A stretch of DNA of 64,000 nt from Nonomuraea endophytica. GTDB taxonomy: Bacteria; Actinomycetota; Actinomycetes; Streptosporangiales; Streptosporangiaceae. The translations under genes and the position numbers were made by a program. The stretch is from assembly GCF_014203235.1 (NCBI RefSeq), contig NZ_JACHIN010000004.1:682948-746947 (forward strand), in the 5' to 3' direction. Positions 16,041-23,850 of this stretch are shown here, piece by piece; positions within the stretch are counted from its first letter, which is position 1; each line of letters begins with the position of its first letter. The notes under the pieces are model-generated. The model was given only the letters and a program-made list of their open reading frames with translations, did not search any database and was not told the origin of the DNA.

Positions 16041-16964
16041 CTATGCCAGGGCGGGTTTGAGCAGGGTCAGGACCCCGGCCTCGGTGTCGAGGCGGGCGGG
16101 TACGCCGATGGGGTAGGTCTGCATCGGGATGTTGTGGCCGATGTCCGCCCCGGCCAGCACCGGCACGCCGAGGTCGCCGAAGCGGTCGGCGAGCAGCCGT
16201 TCCACGTCACCGGGGTCGCCGCACTCGGTGAACGTGCCGAGCAGGATCCCGGCCACCCCGTCGGTGTAGGTGGACCGGCGAAGCTGGGTGAAGATGCGGT
16301 CGAGGCGGAAGGTGTACTCGTCCACGTCCTCCAGGAAGAGGATGGCGCCCTTGGCCGGCAGCGACGTGTCGGTCCCCAGGCTCGCGGCCAGCAGGCTGGC
16401 GTTGCCGCCGACCGTGACGCCCTCGGCCACCCCGGGCACGATGGCACGCGCCCCGGCGAACCGCAGCTCGGTGACAGGCGTGGTGATCATGGCCATGAGC
16501 TTGTCGAACGCGTACGAGCCCGCGCCCTCGTGGAAGGCGTCGCAGGCCACCATCGGCCCGAAGAAGCTGCCCCACCCGAGCTTGACGGCCAGCGCCTCCA
16601 GCAGCGCCGTCACGTCGGAGTACCCGGCCACGACCTTGGGCGCGCCCGGGTCGATGCGCGACCAGTCGACGAGCTCCAGCGTGCGCTGGGCGCCGTAGCC
16701 GCCTCCCGCCATCAGCACTCCGGCGTACGCGGGGTCGGCCAGCGCCCTGGTCAGGTCGGCGGCGCGCAGGGCGTCGTCACCGGCGAGGTAGTCGAAGCCG
16801 GTCCCGGCGGCCCGCGCGGAGTCGAAGACCTCGGGCTCCAGCCCGAACGCCTTGAGCGCCGCGACGCCGCCCGCCAGCTTGGTCTGGTTGCACGGGCTGG
16901 AGGCGACGATGACGGCGACCCGGTCGCCGGGGCGCAGGGCGGGCGGGGGGATGAGGCGGTTCAC
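16041..16964 (-). CDS. LD-carboxypeptidase (peptidase S66 family)
   Basis: A 307-aa protein of the MccF/LdcA family, serine peptidases with a Ser-Glu-His triad. The nucleophile region is VVAGYSDVTALLEAL; the LFLEDVDE segment supplies Glu and GADIGHN the His. LdcA trims the terminal D-Ala from muropeptide tetrapeptides during wall recycling; MccF-type members instead cleave microcin-like amide bonds. GTG 16964 overlaps the TGA of the upstream ABC ATPase by 4 bp (GTGA), so it is the last gene of the peptide-importer operon. That coupling favours a role in processing an imported peptide or muropeptide. Confidence 0.93.
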   Translation of the reverse strand: MNRLIPPPALRPGDRVAVIVASSPCNQTKLAGGVAALKAFGLEPEVFDSARAAGTGFDYLAGDDALRAADLTRALADPAYAGVLMAGGGYGAQRTLELVDWSRIDPGAPKVVAGYSDVTALLEALAVKLGWGSFFGPMVACDAFHEGAGSYAFDKLMAMITTPVTELRFAGARAIVPGVAEGVTVGGNASLLAASLGTDTSLPAKGAILFLEDVDEYTFRLDRIFTQLRRSTYTDGVAGILLGTFTECGDPGDVERLLADRFGDLGVPVLAGADIGHNIPMQTYPIGVPARLDTEAGVLTLLKPALA

Positions 16965-18127
16965 TGAGGTACCTCCGAACAGGCCACGGAATCGGCCGGG
17001 GACAGGACGGGCAGATCGATCGTGTCGCATCCGGCGACACGGACGGGACACCTGGGGTGGAAACGGCACCCTGTGGGCACGCGGGTGGGGTCGGGCGGCT
17101 CGCCGGTGAGCACGATCCGCTCGGGCGAGTCGGGCAGGACCGACAGGAGCGCCCGGGTGTAGGGGTGGCGGGGCCGTAGCAGCACCTCTTCGACGGTGCC
17201 GGTCTCGACGATCCGGCCCAGGTACATGACCGCGACCCGGTCGGCGATGTTCCAGGCCAGGCCGAGGTCGTGGCTGACCACGAGCGCCGACAGGCCCAGC
17301 TCGTCGCGCAGGGACAGGATGAGCTTGAGTATCTCCCCACGGACGGAGGCGTCCAGCGAGGCCACGGGCTCATCGGCGACGATCACCGAGGGGTTGAGGG
17401 CAAGGGCCCCGGCTATGACCACACGCTGCTGCTGCCCGCCGGACAACTCATGCGGAAAGCGCCGGTAGAACTCCTCGGGCGGTCGCAGCCCGGCCTTGGA
17501 GAGCGCCCCCCGCACCCGCTCCCGCAACCCCTCACCACCCAGAAGCCGCTCGCTATCGCCGAGCAGACGACGCTCGCTGTCGCGGTCTGAAAGCCCCTGG
17601 CCGTCGCGGGGCAGGAATCCTTGGCTGTCGCGAAGTGAGTAGCTCTCGCTGTCGCGGAGCGGACGCCGCTCGCCTTCGCGGCCTGAAAGGCCCTGGTTGT
17701 CGCGGGGTAGCGGGTCTTCGGTGTCGCGGGGTGGAAGCCCCTCGGTGTGGGGCGGTCGGCCGGTTCTGGCGCGCAGGCGGCCGCCCCCCTCGCCGTGCAG
17801 GCGGGGGCCTTCGGCGACGGCGTCGAAGACGTTCTGGCGGGGGTTGAGGGCGCCGCCCGGGTCCTGGAGGACGAGTTGGACGCGGCGGCGGAAGGCGCGC
17901 ATGCGGCGCGGGTCCAGGGGCTCGCCCTGGTACAGGACCTGGCCGGAGGTGGGGGGTATCAGGCCGACCAGCGCCCTGGCCAGCGTGCTCTTGCCGCAGC
18001 CGGACTCGCCGATGAGGGCGACGATCTCGCCGGGCCGTACCTGGAGGTTGACGCCGTCGACGGCGCGCGCGGGCGGGCGGCCGCCGCGGGCGGGGTGGAC
18101 GACGGTCAGGTCGCGGGCCTCAAGCAT
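16961..18127 (-). CDS. OppF/DppF-type ABC ATPase with an in-frame octapeptide-repeat insertion
   Basis: A 388-aa ATPase of a peptide/nickel-type importer. Walker A is GESGCGKS (about 40-47), the signature HELSGGQQQRV, Walker B VIVADEPVASLD, and the C-terminal oligopeptide domain CRFHPRCP. Between the helix ending AEGPRLHG (about 105-112) and RERVRGAL (about 202), where homologues have only a few residues, lies about 85 residues of charged repeats with a strict 8-aa period (x-R-D-S-E/Q-x-x-x). The catalytic motifs on both sides are intact, so the protein may still work. The start ATG 18127 overlaps the previous gene by 8 bp. Confidence 0.93.
   Translation of the reverse strand: MLEARDLTVVHPARGGRPPARAVDGVNLQVRPGEIVALIGESGCGKSTLARALVGLIPPTSGQVLYQGEPLDPRRMRAFRRRVQLVLQDPGGALNPRQNVFDAVAEGPRLHGEGGGRLRARTGRPPHTEGLPPRDTEDPLPRDNQGLSGREGERRPLRDSESYSLRDSQGFLPRDGQGLSDRDSERRLLGDSERLLGGEGLRERVRGALSKAGLRPPEEFYRRFPHELSGGQQQRVVIAGALALNPSVIVADEPVASLDASVRGEILKLILSLRDELGLSALVVSHDLGLAWNIADRVAVMYLGRIVETGTVEEVLLRPRHPYTRALLSVLPDSPERIVLTGEPPDPTRVPTGCRFHPRCPVRVAGCDTIDLPVLSPADSVACSEVPQ
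17534..17737. repeat. 24-bp in-frame minisatellite inside the OppF-type ATPase gene
   Basis: About eight tandem 24-bp units, recognisable on the plus strand by the recurring core ctgtcgcgg or variants. They encode residues 131-198 as octapeptides with Arg-Asp at every eighth position (residues 134, 142, 150, 158, 166, 174, 182). Units differ at several bases, so the array is not very recent, but frame is kept throughout. Confidence 0.9.
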
Positions 18128-19073
18128 GGACCTCTCCCTCCAGCACGCGCACGCACGCCGCGGTGCGCGCGGGTCCGCTCGGCCACAACACGACCTCCCC
18201 GGTACGGCAGGCGTCGCCCGCGTCCCCACATCGGGGGGCGAACGCGCATCCGGCGCCCAGGTCGCCTCGGGGCGGGTCTCCGGCCAGGCCCATCGGGTTG
18301 CGGCGGGAGGCGGGGTCGCCGATGGCGGGGAACGCGCCGGCCAAGGCCCGGGTGTAGGGGTGACGGGGGTCGCCGATGAGCTCGCGGGCGGGGCCCTGCT
18401 CGACGATCCGCCCGCCGTACATGATGGCGAGGGTGTCGCAGAGCTGGGCGAGGACGGACAGGTCGTGACTGATCATGATGACCGCGATGCCGGACTCGCG
18501 CACGAGGCCGGACAGCAGGTCCATGATCTGTGCCTGGACCATCACGTCGAGTGCGGTGGTGGGCTCGTCGGCGATGATCAGGTCGGGGCGGCAGGCCAGC
18601 GCCATCGCGATCATGATGCGCTGGCGCTGTCCGCCGGAGAACTCGTGCGGGTAGCCGCGCAGCCGCTCCGGCGGCAGGCCGACGCTCTCCATCAGCTCGG
18701 CGGCGCGCTGCCTGGCCTGCTTATGGGTGGTTTTGTCGTGCAGCAGGATCGGTTCGCACAGTTGCTCGCCGATGGTGCGCACCGGGTTGAGCGCGCTCAT
18801 CGCGCCCTGGAAGACGACCGAGGCGGCCGACCAGCGTACGGCGCGCAGCCGGGCCCAGCGGGCGGTCAGCAGGTTCTCGCCCTTGAAGATCACCTCTCCG
18901 CTGACCTGGGCGGTGGCGGGCAGCAGACGCAGGAGGCCGAGCGCCATCGTGGACTTGCCGCAGCCCGACTCGCCTGCCACGCCGAGGGTGCGGCCGGGTT
19001 CGAGGGTGAAGCTGACGCCGCGTACGGCGGGTGTGCCTCCGTAGGCGACGCGCAGGTCGCGGACCTCAAGCAT
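18120..19073 (-). CDS. OppD/DppD-type ABC ATPase
   Basis: A 317-aa ATPase partnering the OppF-type subunit. Walker A is GESGCGKST, the Q-loop VFQGAMSALNP, signature HEFSGGQRQRI, Walker B LIIADEPTTALD, H-loop ISHDL, and the C-terminal CAFAPRCG oligopeptide-binding-type region. The Q-loop reads FQGAMSALNP, the usual OppD form (compare LQDPGGALNP in OppF). It overlaps the permease gene by 8 bp and the OppF gene by 8 bp, so all are translationally coupled. Confidence 0.95.
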   Translation of the reverse strand: MLEVRDLRVAYGGTPAVRGVSFTLEPGRTLGVAGESGCGKSTMALGLLRLLPATAQVSGEVIFKGENLLTARWARLRAVRWSAASVVFQGAMSALNPVRTIGEQLCEPILLHDKTTHKQARQRAAELMESVGLPPERLRGYPHEFSGGQRQRIMIAMALACRPDLIIADEPTTALDVMVQAQIMDLLSGLVRESGIAVIMISHDLSVLAQLCDTLAIMYGGRIVEQGPARELIGDPRHPYTRALAGAFPAIGDPASRRNPMGLAGDPPRGDLGAGCAFAPRCGDAGDACRTGEVVLWPSGPARTAACVRVLEGEVHA

Positions 19074-19887
19074 GCTGCACCATCCGGGGGTTGAGCAGGT
19101 GTTCCACGGCGCGGCCCGTCAGCGTGAAGCCGAGCACGACGAGCAGGATCGCGAGGCCGGGCGGCATCAGGTACCACCAGGCGCCGGCGGTGACGGCGCC
19201 GCCGGAGAAGGCGGTCTGCAGCATCGAGCCCCAGGTGACGCTGGTGGGGTCGCCGAGGCCGAGGAAGGTCAGGGTGGCTTCGGACAGGATGGCCGAGGCG
19301 ACGGTCAGGGTGCTGGAGACGAGCACGAGCGGCATCACGTTGGGCAGCACGTGCCGGAGCATCACCTGGCGGTTGCCGGCGCCGAGCGCTCTGGCGCGTT
19401 CGATGAACGGCCTGGCCTCCACGGCGAGCGTCTGGGCGCGGACGAGGCGGGCGGTGGCGGTCCAGGAGGTGACGGCGATGGCGATCGTGATGGAGGCGGC
19501 GCCCTGGCCGAGCACGGCCGACAGCGAGATGGCCAGCGGGAGGCTGGGCAGGGCGATGAACCAGTCGGTGACGTGCATGAGCGCCTGCCCGATCCGGCCC
19601 TGGTAGTGGCCGGCGAGCAGGCCGACGGCGGTGCCGAGAAGCACGGTCAGCGCGGTGGCGATGAGGCCGATGCTCAGCGACTCGCGGCTGCCCCAGATGA
19701 CCAGGTGGAGGATCGAACGGCCGGCCAGGTCGGTGCCGAGCGGGTACGCGGCGCTGGGCGGGGCCAGCCGCGGGCCGTCGACCCTGACCACGTCGAGCTG
19801 GTCGTCGCCGATGTGCAGCGGGGCGGTGAGGGCGAGCAGGGCGAAGGCGGCCAGCACGCCGATCCCCCACAGGCCGGAGCGCTTCAT
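19066..19887 (-). CDS. DppC/OppC-type ABC permease
   Basis: A 273-aa inner-membrane permease with about six helices. It begins with the family phrase PLGTDLAGRSILHLVIWGSRESL after a short N-terminal helix and carries the EAA loop FIERARALGAGNRQVMLRHVLPN that docks on the ATPases. The ATG 19887 overlaps the stop of the upstream permease by 4 bp. It forms the transmembrane heterodimer with the DppB-type subunit for import of peptides or similar solutes. Confidence 0.95.
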   Translation of the reverse strand: MKRSGLWGIGVLAAFALLALTAPLHIGDDQLDVVRVDGPRLAPPSAAYPLGTDLAGRSILHLVIWGSRESLSIGLIATALTVLLGTAVGLLAGHYQGRIGQALMHVTDWFIALPSLPLAISLSAVLGQGAASITIAIAVTSWTATARLVRAQTLAVEARPFIERARALGAGNRQVMLRHVLPNVMPLVLVSSTLTVASAILSEATLTFLGLGDPTSVTWGSMLQTAFSGGAVTAGAWWYLMPPGLAILLVVLGFTLTGRAVEHLLNPRMVQHA

Positions 19888-20840
19888 TGGACCCGCACCC
19901 GGGGGTCGAGGAAGCGGTAGGCGAGGTCGGCCAGCAGGTTCATGAGGATCACGCTCGCGCTGAAGATGATGAAGGTGCCCTGCAGGAGCGGCAGGTCGGG
20001 GATCTTGAGTGCCTCGTAGGTGAGGTAGCCGAGTCCGGGCCAGGAGTAGACGGCCTCGACGGTGATGGCCCCGGTCACGAGCGTGCCGAGGTGCATGAAG
20101 ATCATCGTCACGGAGGGCAGCAGCGCGTTCGGCACCGCGTGCTTCCTGCGCACGTCGGCGTCGGTCAGCCCTTTGGCGCGGGCGGTCAGCAGGTACGGGC
20201 TGCCGAGCTCGTCGATGACGGAGGCGCGCATCACCGTCACGTACTGGGCGAAGACCACCAGCACCATCGTCAGCGCGGGCAGCACCAGGTGGCGGGCGAC
20301 GTCCAGCACGTGTTCGAGGCCGGTGGCGGCCAGCGACGGGTCGCTCATGCCGCCGCTGGGGAACCAGCCGCTGAACAGCACGAGCAGGATCATCCCGAGC
20401 CAGAACGTGGGCACCGACCACAGCGTCAGCGAGGCGCCGGAGGCGACCTTGTCGAACAGCGTGCCGTGCCGCCAGCCGCTGTGCACGCCCAGCCAGAGCC
20501 CGAGCGCGATGGAGATCACCGCCGCCGCGCCCATGAGCAGCAGCGTCGGCCCGAGGCGCTCGGCCACCAGCGAGGAGACCGACTGCTGGAACTGCCAGGA
20601 GAAGCCCAGCTCGCCGCGGAGCGTGTCGCCGGCGAAGGTGAGGAAGCGGTACCAGACCGGCTCGTCCAGGCCGAGCTGGACGCGGATCTGGGCGAGCTGC
20701 TCCTCGCTGGTCGGCCGCCCCCTGGTGAGGGTACGCACCGGGTCGGCGGGCATCAGGCTGAAGATCACGAACCCGATGACCAGCGTGACCAGGAAGCTCA
20801 CCAGGGCCGCGGCGACCTTCTTGCCGAGGTACCTACTCAC
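19884..20840 (-). CDS. DppB/OppB-type ABC permease
   Basis: A 318-aa permease with an N-terminal helix then about five more; RTLTRGRPTSEEQLAQIRVQLGLDEP is the typical periplasmic-side loop of DppB and YLLTARAKGLTDADVRRKHA is the EAA cytoplasmic loop. It overlaps the binding-protein gene by 8 bp and dppC by 4 bp, in the usual SBP-B-C-D-F order. Confidence 0.95.
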   Translation of the reverse strand: MSRYLGKKVAAALVSFLVTLVIGFVIFSLMPADPVRTLTRGRPTSEEQLAQIRVQLGLDEPVWYRFLTFAGDTLRGELGFSWQFQQSVSSLVAERLGPTLLLMGAAAVISIALGLWLGVHSGWRHGTLFDKVASGASLTLWSVPTFWLGMILLVLFSGWFPSGGMSDPSLAATGLEHVLDVARHLVLPALTMVLVVFAQYVTVMRASVIDELGSPYLLTARAKGLTDADVRRKHAVPNALLPSVTMIFMHLGTLVTGAITVEAVYSWPGLGYLTYEALKIPDLPLLQGTFIIFSASVILMNLLADLAYRFLDPRVRVQ

Positions 20841-22644
20841 GGTCGGCCCCGCCGGCGCGGCGACGCCAGACGAGCACGCCGCCGAGCACCACGACCAGGG
20901 CGATCCCGCCGGCGACCCAGGTCATGCCGCTCCCGGACCCCTCCGCCTTGGCCGCGGTCGTCGCGGTGGCCGGGGCGGCGTTGAGGTAGCTCCAGAAGGC
21001 GGTCTGCGACGGGTAGACGCCGTCGGCGTCCGGCTTGCCGAGCGTGAGACCGGTGACGGTGTCCTTGCGCGCCACGTCCAGGCCGTCGGCGTAGTAGTAG
21101 ATCTGGTTGACGTTGGCGGCGTAGAGGATCTCCTGCATCTCGCCGATGACCTTGGCCCGCTCGCCCTGGTCGAACGTGGTCAGCTGCTTCTTGAACAGCT
21201 CGTCGAAGGCGGCGTCGCAGAAGAAGGAGTCGGTGTTGCCGCCGGTGCCGTCGTCCTTGGGCAGGGTGCCGCAGCTCTGGATGCCCAGCAGGTACGTGGG
21301 GTCGGGCCCGGTGGTCCAGGCGTCCATGAGCAGGTCCCAGTCGCCCTTGGCCAGGTCGCTGTTGAGCGCGGTCATGCTGAGCGACTGGATCGTCAGCTTG
21401 ATCCCGATCTCCTTCATCCAGCCCACCACGTAGCCGGAGATGGCGGCGTCGGCCGCGTCGTCGGAGTGGATGCCGAAGCGGAAGGCGAGCGGCCTGCCGC
21501 TCTTCGGGTCGGTGCGCACGCCGTCGGCGCCCTTGGTGTAGCCGGCCTCGTCGAGCACCCGGTTGGCCTGCGCCGGGTCGTACGGGGTCGGCTGGGCCGG
21601 GGTCCAGAACCACTGCGGCCAGGCCGGCGGCAGGTAGCCGTGGCCGAGCCGGCCGACGCCGTCGATCACCTTCGTGACCAGCGTCTGCTTGTCGGTGGCC
21701 AGCGCGATCGCCTTGCGCAGCGCGGGGTCGCCGAGTGCCGGGTGGCCGGTGCCGATCTTCTTGCCGGACCGGGTGCGGGCGTTGTGGTTGATCTCCAGGC
21801 CCATCCAGCCGTTGCCGACCGTCCGCACCGCCGCGATCTTCGGGTCCGCCTGGAGCGCCTTGAACTGGGTCGGGTTGACGCCGGCCTTGTAGTCGATCTG
21901 GCCGCTGCGCAGCGCCGCCACGGCCGCGTCGCCCGACTTGAAGCTCTGCAGGACCAGGTTGTCGAACTTCGGCGGGCCGAGCACGAACTCCTTGTTCGCG
22001 GTGAACTTGGCGTACTGCTCCTGCTTGTACTCCGTCAGCGTCCACGGGCCGTAGCCGACCAGCGGGAAGACGTCGTTCTTGGCGTCCTTGAGGTTCTTGG
22101 CGAGCGGTTCCCAGACGTGCTTGGGCACGATCGGGATGCCGCTCATCGGGTGGCTCACGTACGGCACGCTCGCCTGCGGCGCCTTCGTCTTGATCACGAG
22201 GGTCGCCGGGCCCTCGGCGGTGACCTTCTCGAAGTTGGAGACCAGGGAGCCGTTGGCGGTGCCGGCGACCGCGTCCGTCATGATCAGGTTGAGGGTCCAG
22301 GCGGCGTCCTCGGCGGTGATGGGCTTGCCGTCACTCCACTTCAGGCCCTCCCGGATCGTGAACGTCCAGGTGAGCCGGTCCGCCGACGGCTCCCACTTCG
22401 TCGCCAGGTAGGGGCCGGGCGCGCCGCTGGGGTCCAGGGAGTTCAGCGACGGGTAGACCATGCCGAACGTCTCCAGGGCGCCGTTGAAGAACGCCAGGAA
22501 CGGGTTGAGCGTGTCCACGCCCGAGCCGTCCATGGCGGCGCGCAGCACCGTGGACCGCACAGGGGGCGCCGCCGCGCCCGCGGGAGCCGCGGGCACGGCG
22601 AACGCCAGGGTGAGCGCGCAGAGGACGGCGCCGATCCGTCTCAT
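20833..22644 (-). CDS. Family 5 extracellular solute-binding protein with C-terminal membrane anchor
   Basis: A 603-aa SBP_bac_5 (DppA/OppA-like) protein: an N-terminal signal peptide (about 1-25, APAGAAA cleavage region), then the family core with LKWSDGKPITAEDAAWTLN and YDPAQANRVLDEAGY. It lacks a lipobox cysteine. Instead it ends with a hydrophobic helix (about 574-594) followed by RRR, so it should be anchored by its C-terminus. AAGGAG lies upstream of ATG 22644. It starts the transport part of the operon 114 bp after the ring-opening amidohydrolase. The ligand is unknown; family members bind peptides, nickel chelates, sugars or heterocycles. Confidence 0.93.
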   Translation of the reverse strand: MRRIGAVLCALTLAFAVPAAPAGAAAPPVRSTVLRAAMDGSGVDTLNPFLAFFNGALETFGMVYPSLNSLDPSGAPGPYLATKWEPSADRLTWTFTIREGLKWSDGKPITAEDAAWTLNLIMTDAVAGTANGSLVSNFEKVTAEGPATLVIKTKAPQASVPYVSHPMSGIPIVPKHVWEPLAKNLKDAKNDVFPLVGYGPWTLTEYKQEQYAKFTANKEFVLGPPKFDNLVLQSFKSGDAAVAALRSGQIDYKAGVNPTQFKALQADPKIAAVRTVGNGWMGLEINHNARTRSGKKIGTGHPALGDPALRKAIALATDKQTLVTKVIDGVGRLGHGYLPPAWPQWFWTPAQPTPYDPAQANRVLDEAGYTKGADGVRTDPKSGRPLAFRFGIHSDDAADAAISGYVVGWMKEIGIKLTIQSLSMTALNSDLAKGDWDLLMDAWTTGPDPTYLLGIQSCGTLPKDDGTGGNTDSFFCDAAFDELFKKQLTTFDQGERAKVIGEMQEILYAANVNQIYYYADGLDVARKDTVTGLTLGKPDADGVYPSQTAFWSYLNAAPATATTAAKAEGSGSGMTWVAGGIALVVVLGGVLVWRRRAGGADRE

Positions 22645-22660
22645 GGGGGGTGCTCCTTCC

Positions 22661-22683
22661 GGTCAGGTGTGAGAATGCTGACC
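22661..22683. promoter_or_regulatory. Inverted repeat in the leader of the solute-binding protein gene
   Basis: GGTCAG-N11-CTGACC lies just upstream of the AAGGAG ribosome site, in the 114-bp gap after the amidohydrolase. It could be a regulator site or a small leader hairpin that sets SBP expression relative to the enzymes. Confidence 0.35.
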
Positions 22684-22758
22684 AGATGAAGGGACGACCC
22701 CAAGATTCGTGCACGCTTGCGTCCCTGAGCGACGAAAACGTGGTGGGTGGTAAGAAGA

Positions 22759-23850
22759 TCAGCCCAGGTCGGCGATGGCGGCCACCGGGCCGCCGCCCGA
22801 GGGGCCCTGGTGCACCGCGGCCACCGAGACGAACACCGCCGGATCGCCCGTCACCGCCGCCGCCACGCCGCCCACGGTCGCCTTGATCTGCCGGTGCCAG
22901 TGCACGTCGGAGTCGTCGAGCATGATGTTGCGCCGCCCGCGCACCCGCCCCGACGGGTCGGCCTCGCACTTCATGAAGACGTTGACCAGCCGCTCGCCCA
23001 GGTCCGAAGGATGCGGCCGCTCGGGCAGGTCGAGGCCGCTGTCGCGGATGGCGGCCCAGATGCCGTCGGCGTCGAGGGCGTCCTTCATCACGCTGTGCCC
23101 GATGCGGTAGCGTCCGCCGACGCCGCGCACGTTGCCCACGAGCACGATCTGCGCCCGGTCCAGCTCCACCCCCGACGAGCAGGAGGCGACGCTGGAGTAG
23201 AGCGACAGGTCGCGGAAGATCTGCTCTTCCGAGGGCATCTCGATCTCGCCGAGCGCCACCGCGATGCCGAGGGCCGTGGTGGCGTTCGACAGGTCCATGG
23301 ACGGGCCGGTCTCCTCGATCGCGGTGTCCTGGCCTCGGCTCTTGGCGTCGGTGATCGTGGCCAGCGTCAGCAGCGGCGTCTTGGTCTGCACGTAGTGCAC
23401 GTCCGCCGGGTCGTCGATGCCGGCGATCTTCATGGCCTCGCGTACGCCGGCCGCGACCTTCTCCACCATGGCCGGGCGGCCGATGTCCTCGGGCAGGATC
23501 ACCTCGCTCATGGCCACGCCCACCGACAGGCGCGGCTCGTCGGAGGCGGGCGCGTCCGCGGTCGTGGCGAAGATCGTGGCGTGCGGGCTCAGCACCCCGT
23601 CGGTGCCGCCCGACCACACCAGCGGCACCGAATCCGGCGCCGGGTGCCCGTGCCTTTCCAGCACCTCGCGGAAGGCGCGGTCGGCCAGGATCCGGGTGTA
23701 GTCGTTCACCCCGCCGTTGCCCTCGGTCTTGCCGACCACCGCGAGCACCCGGGACGCCTCGATCACCCCGTCCGCTATCAGCCGTTCGAGCCCGGCGGCG
23801 TCCGTCACGCTCTCGATCGGCACTTTGCGTACCTCGATCGGGTCCGGCAT
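22759..23850 (-). CDS. Ring-opening amidohydrolase (cyanuric acid hydrolase / barbiturase family)
   Basis: A 363-aa member of the small Toblerone-fold family that hydrolyses cyclic amides such as cyanuric acid (AtzD/TrzD) or barbiturate. Three Lys/Ser pairs expected of the three-fold active site can be located: Lys41 (VVGKTEGNG) with Ser80 (WSGGTDG), Lys157 (VQTKTPLLT) with Ser226 (SCSSGVEL), and Lys294 (VFMKCEAD) with Ser351 (HQGPSGGGP). The family is rare and substrates beyond these two are not defined. Its ATG directly abuts the TAG of the carbamate kinase gene (TAGATG). Uptake by the downstream ABC importer and energy recovery by carbamate kinase would fit nitrogen-heterocycle catabolism; that is inference. 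Confidence 0.92.
   Translation of the reverse strand: MPDPIEVRKVPIESVTDAAGLERLIADGVIEASRVLAVVGKTEGNGGVNDYTRILADRAFREVLERHGHPAPDSVPLVWSGGTDGVLSPHATIFATTADAPASDEPRLSVGVAMSEVILPEDIGRPAMVEKVAAGVREAMKIAGIDDPADVHYVQTKTPLLTLATITDAKSRGQDTAIEETGPSMDLSNATTALGIAVALGEIEMPSEEQIFRDLSLYSSVASCSSGVELDRAQIVLVGNVRGVGGRYRIGHSVMKDALDADGIWAAIRDSGLDLPERPHPSDLGERLVNVFMKCEADPSGRVRGRRNIMLDDSDVHWHRQIKATVGGVAAAVTGDPAVFVSVAAVHQGPSGGGPVAAIADLG

Noticed and set aside
17534..17737. 24-bp array considered as a CRISPR or recombination site
   Set aside because: No spacers, exact multiple of three, and the frame of the ATPase is maintained throughout.
20062..22689. An 875-codon plus-strand frame antisense to the permease and binding-protein genes
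   Set aside because: Arg/Val/Gly-rich shadow of conserved transporter genes.
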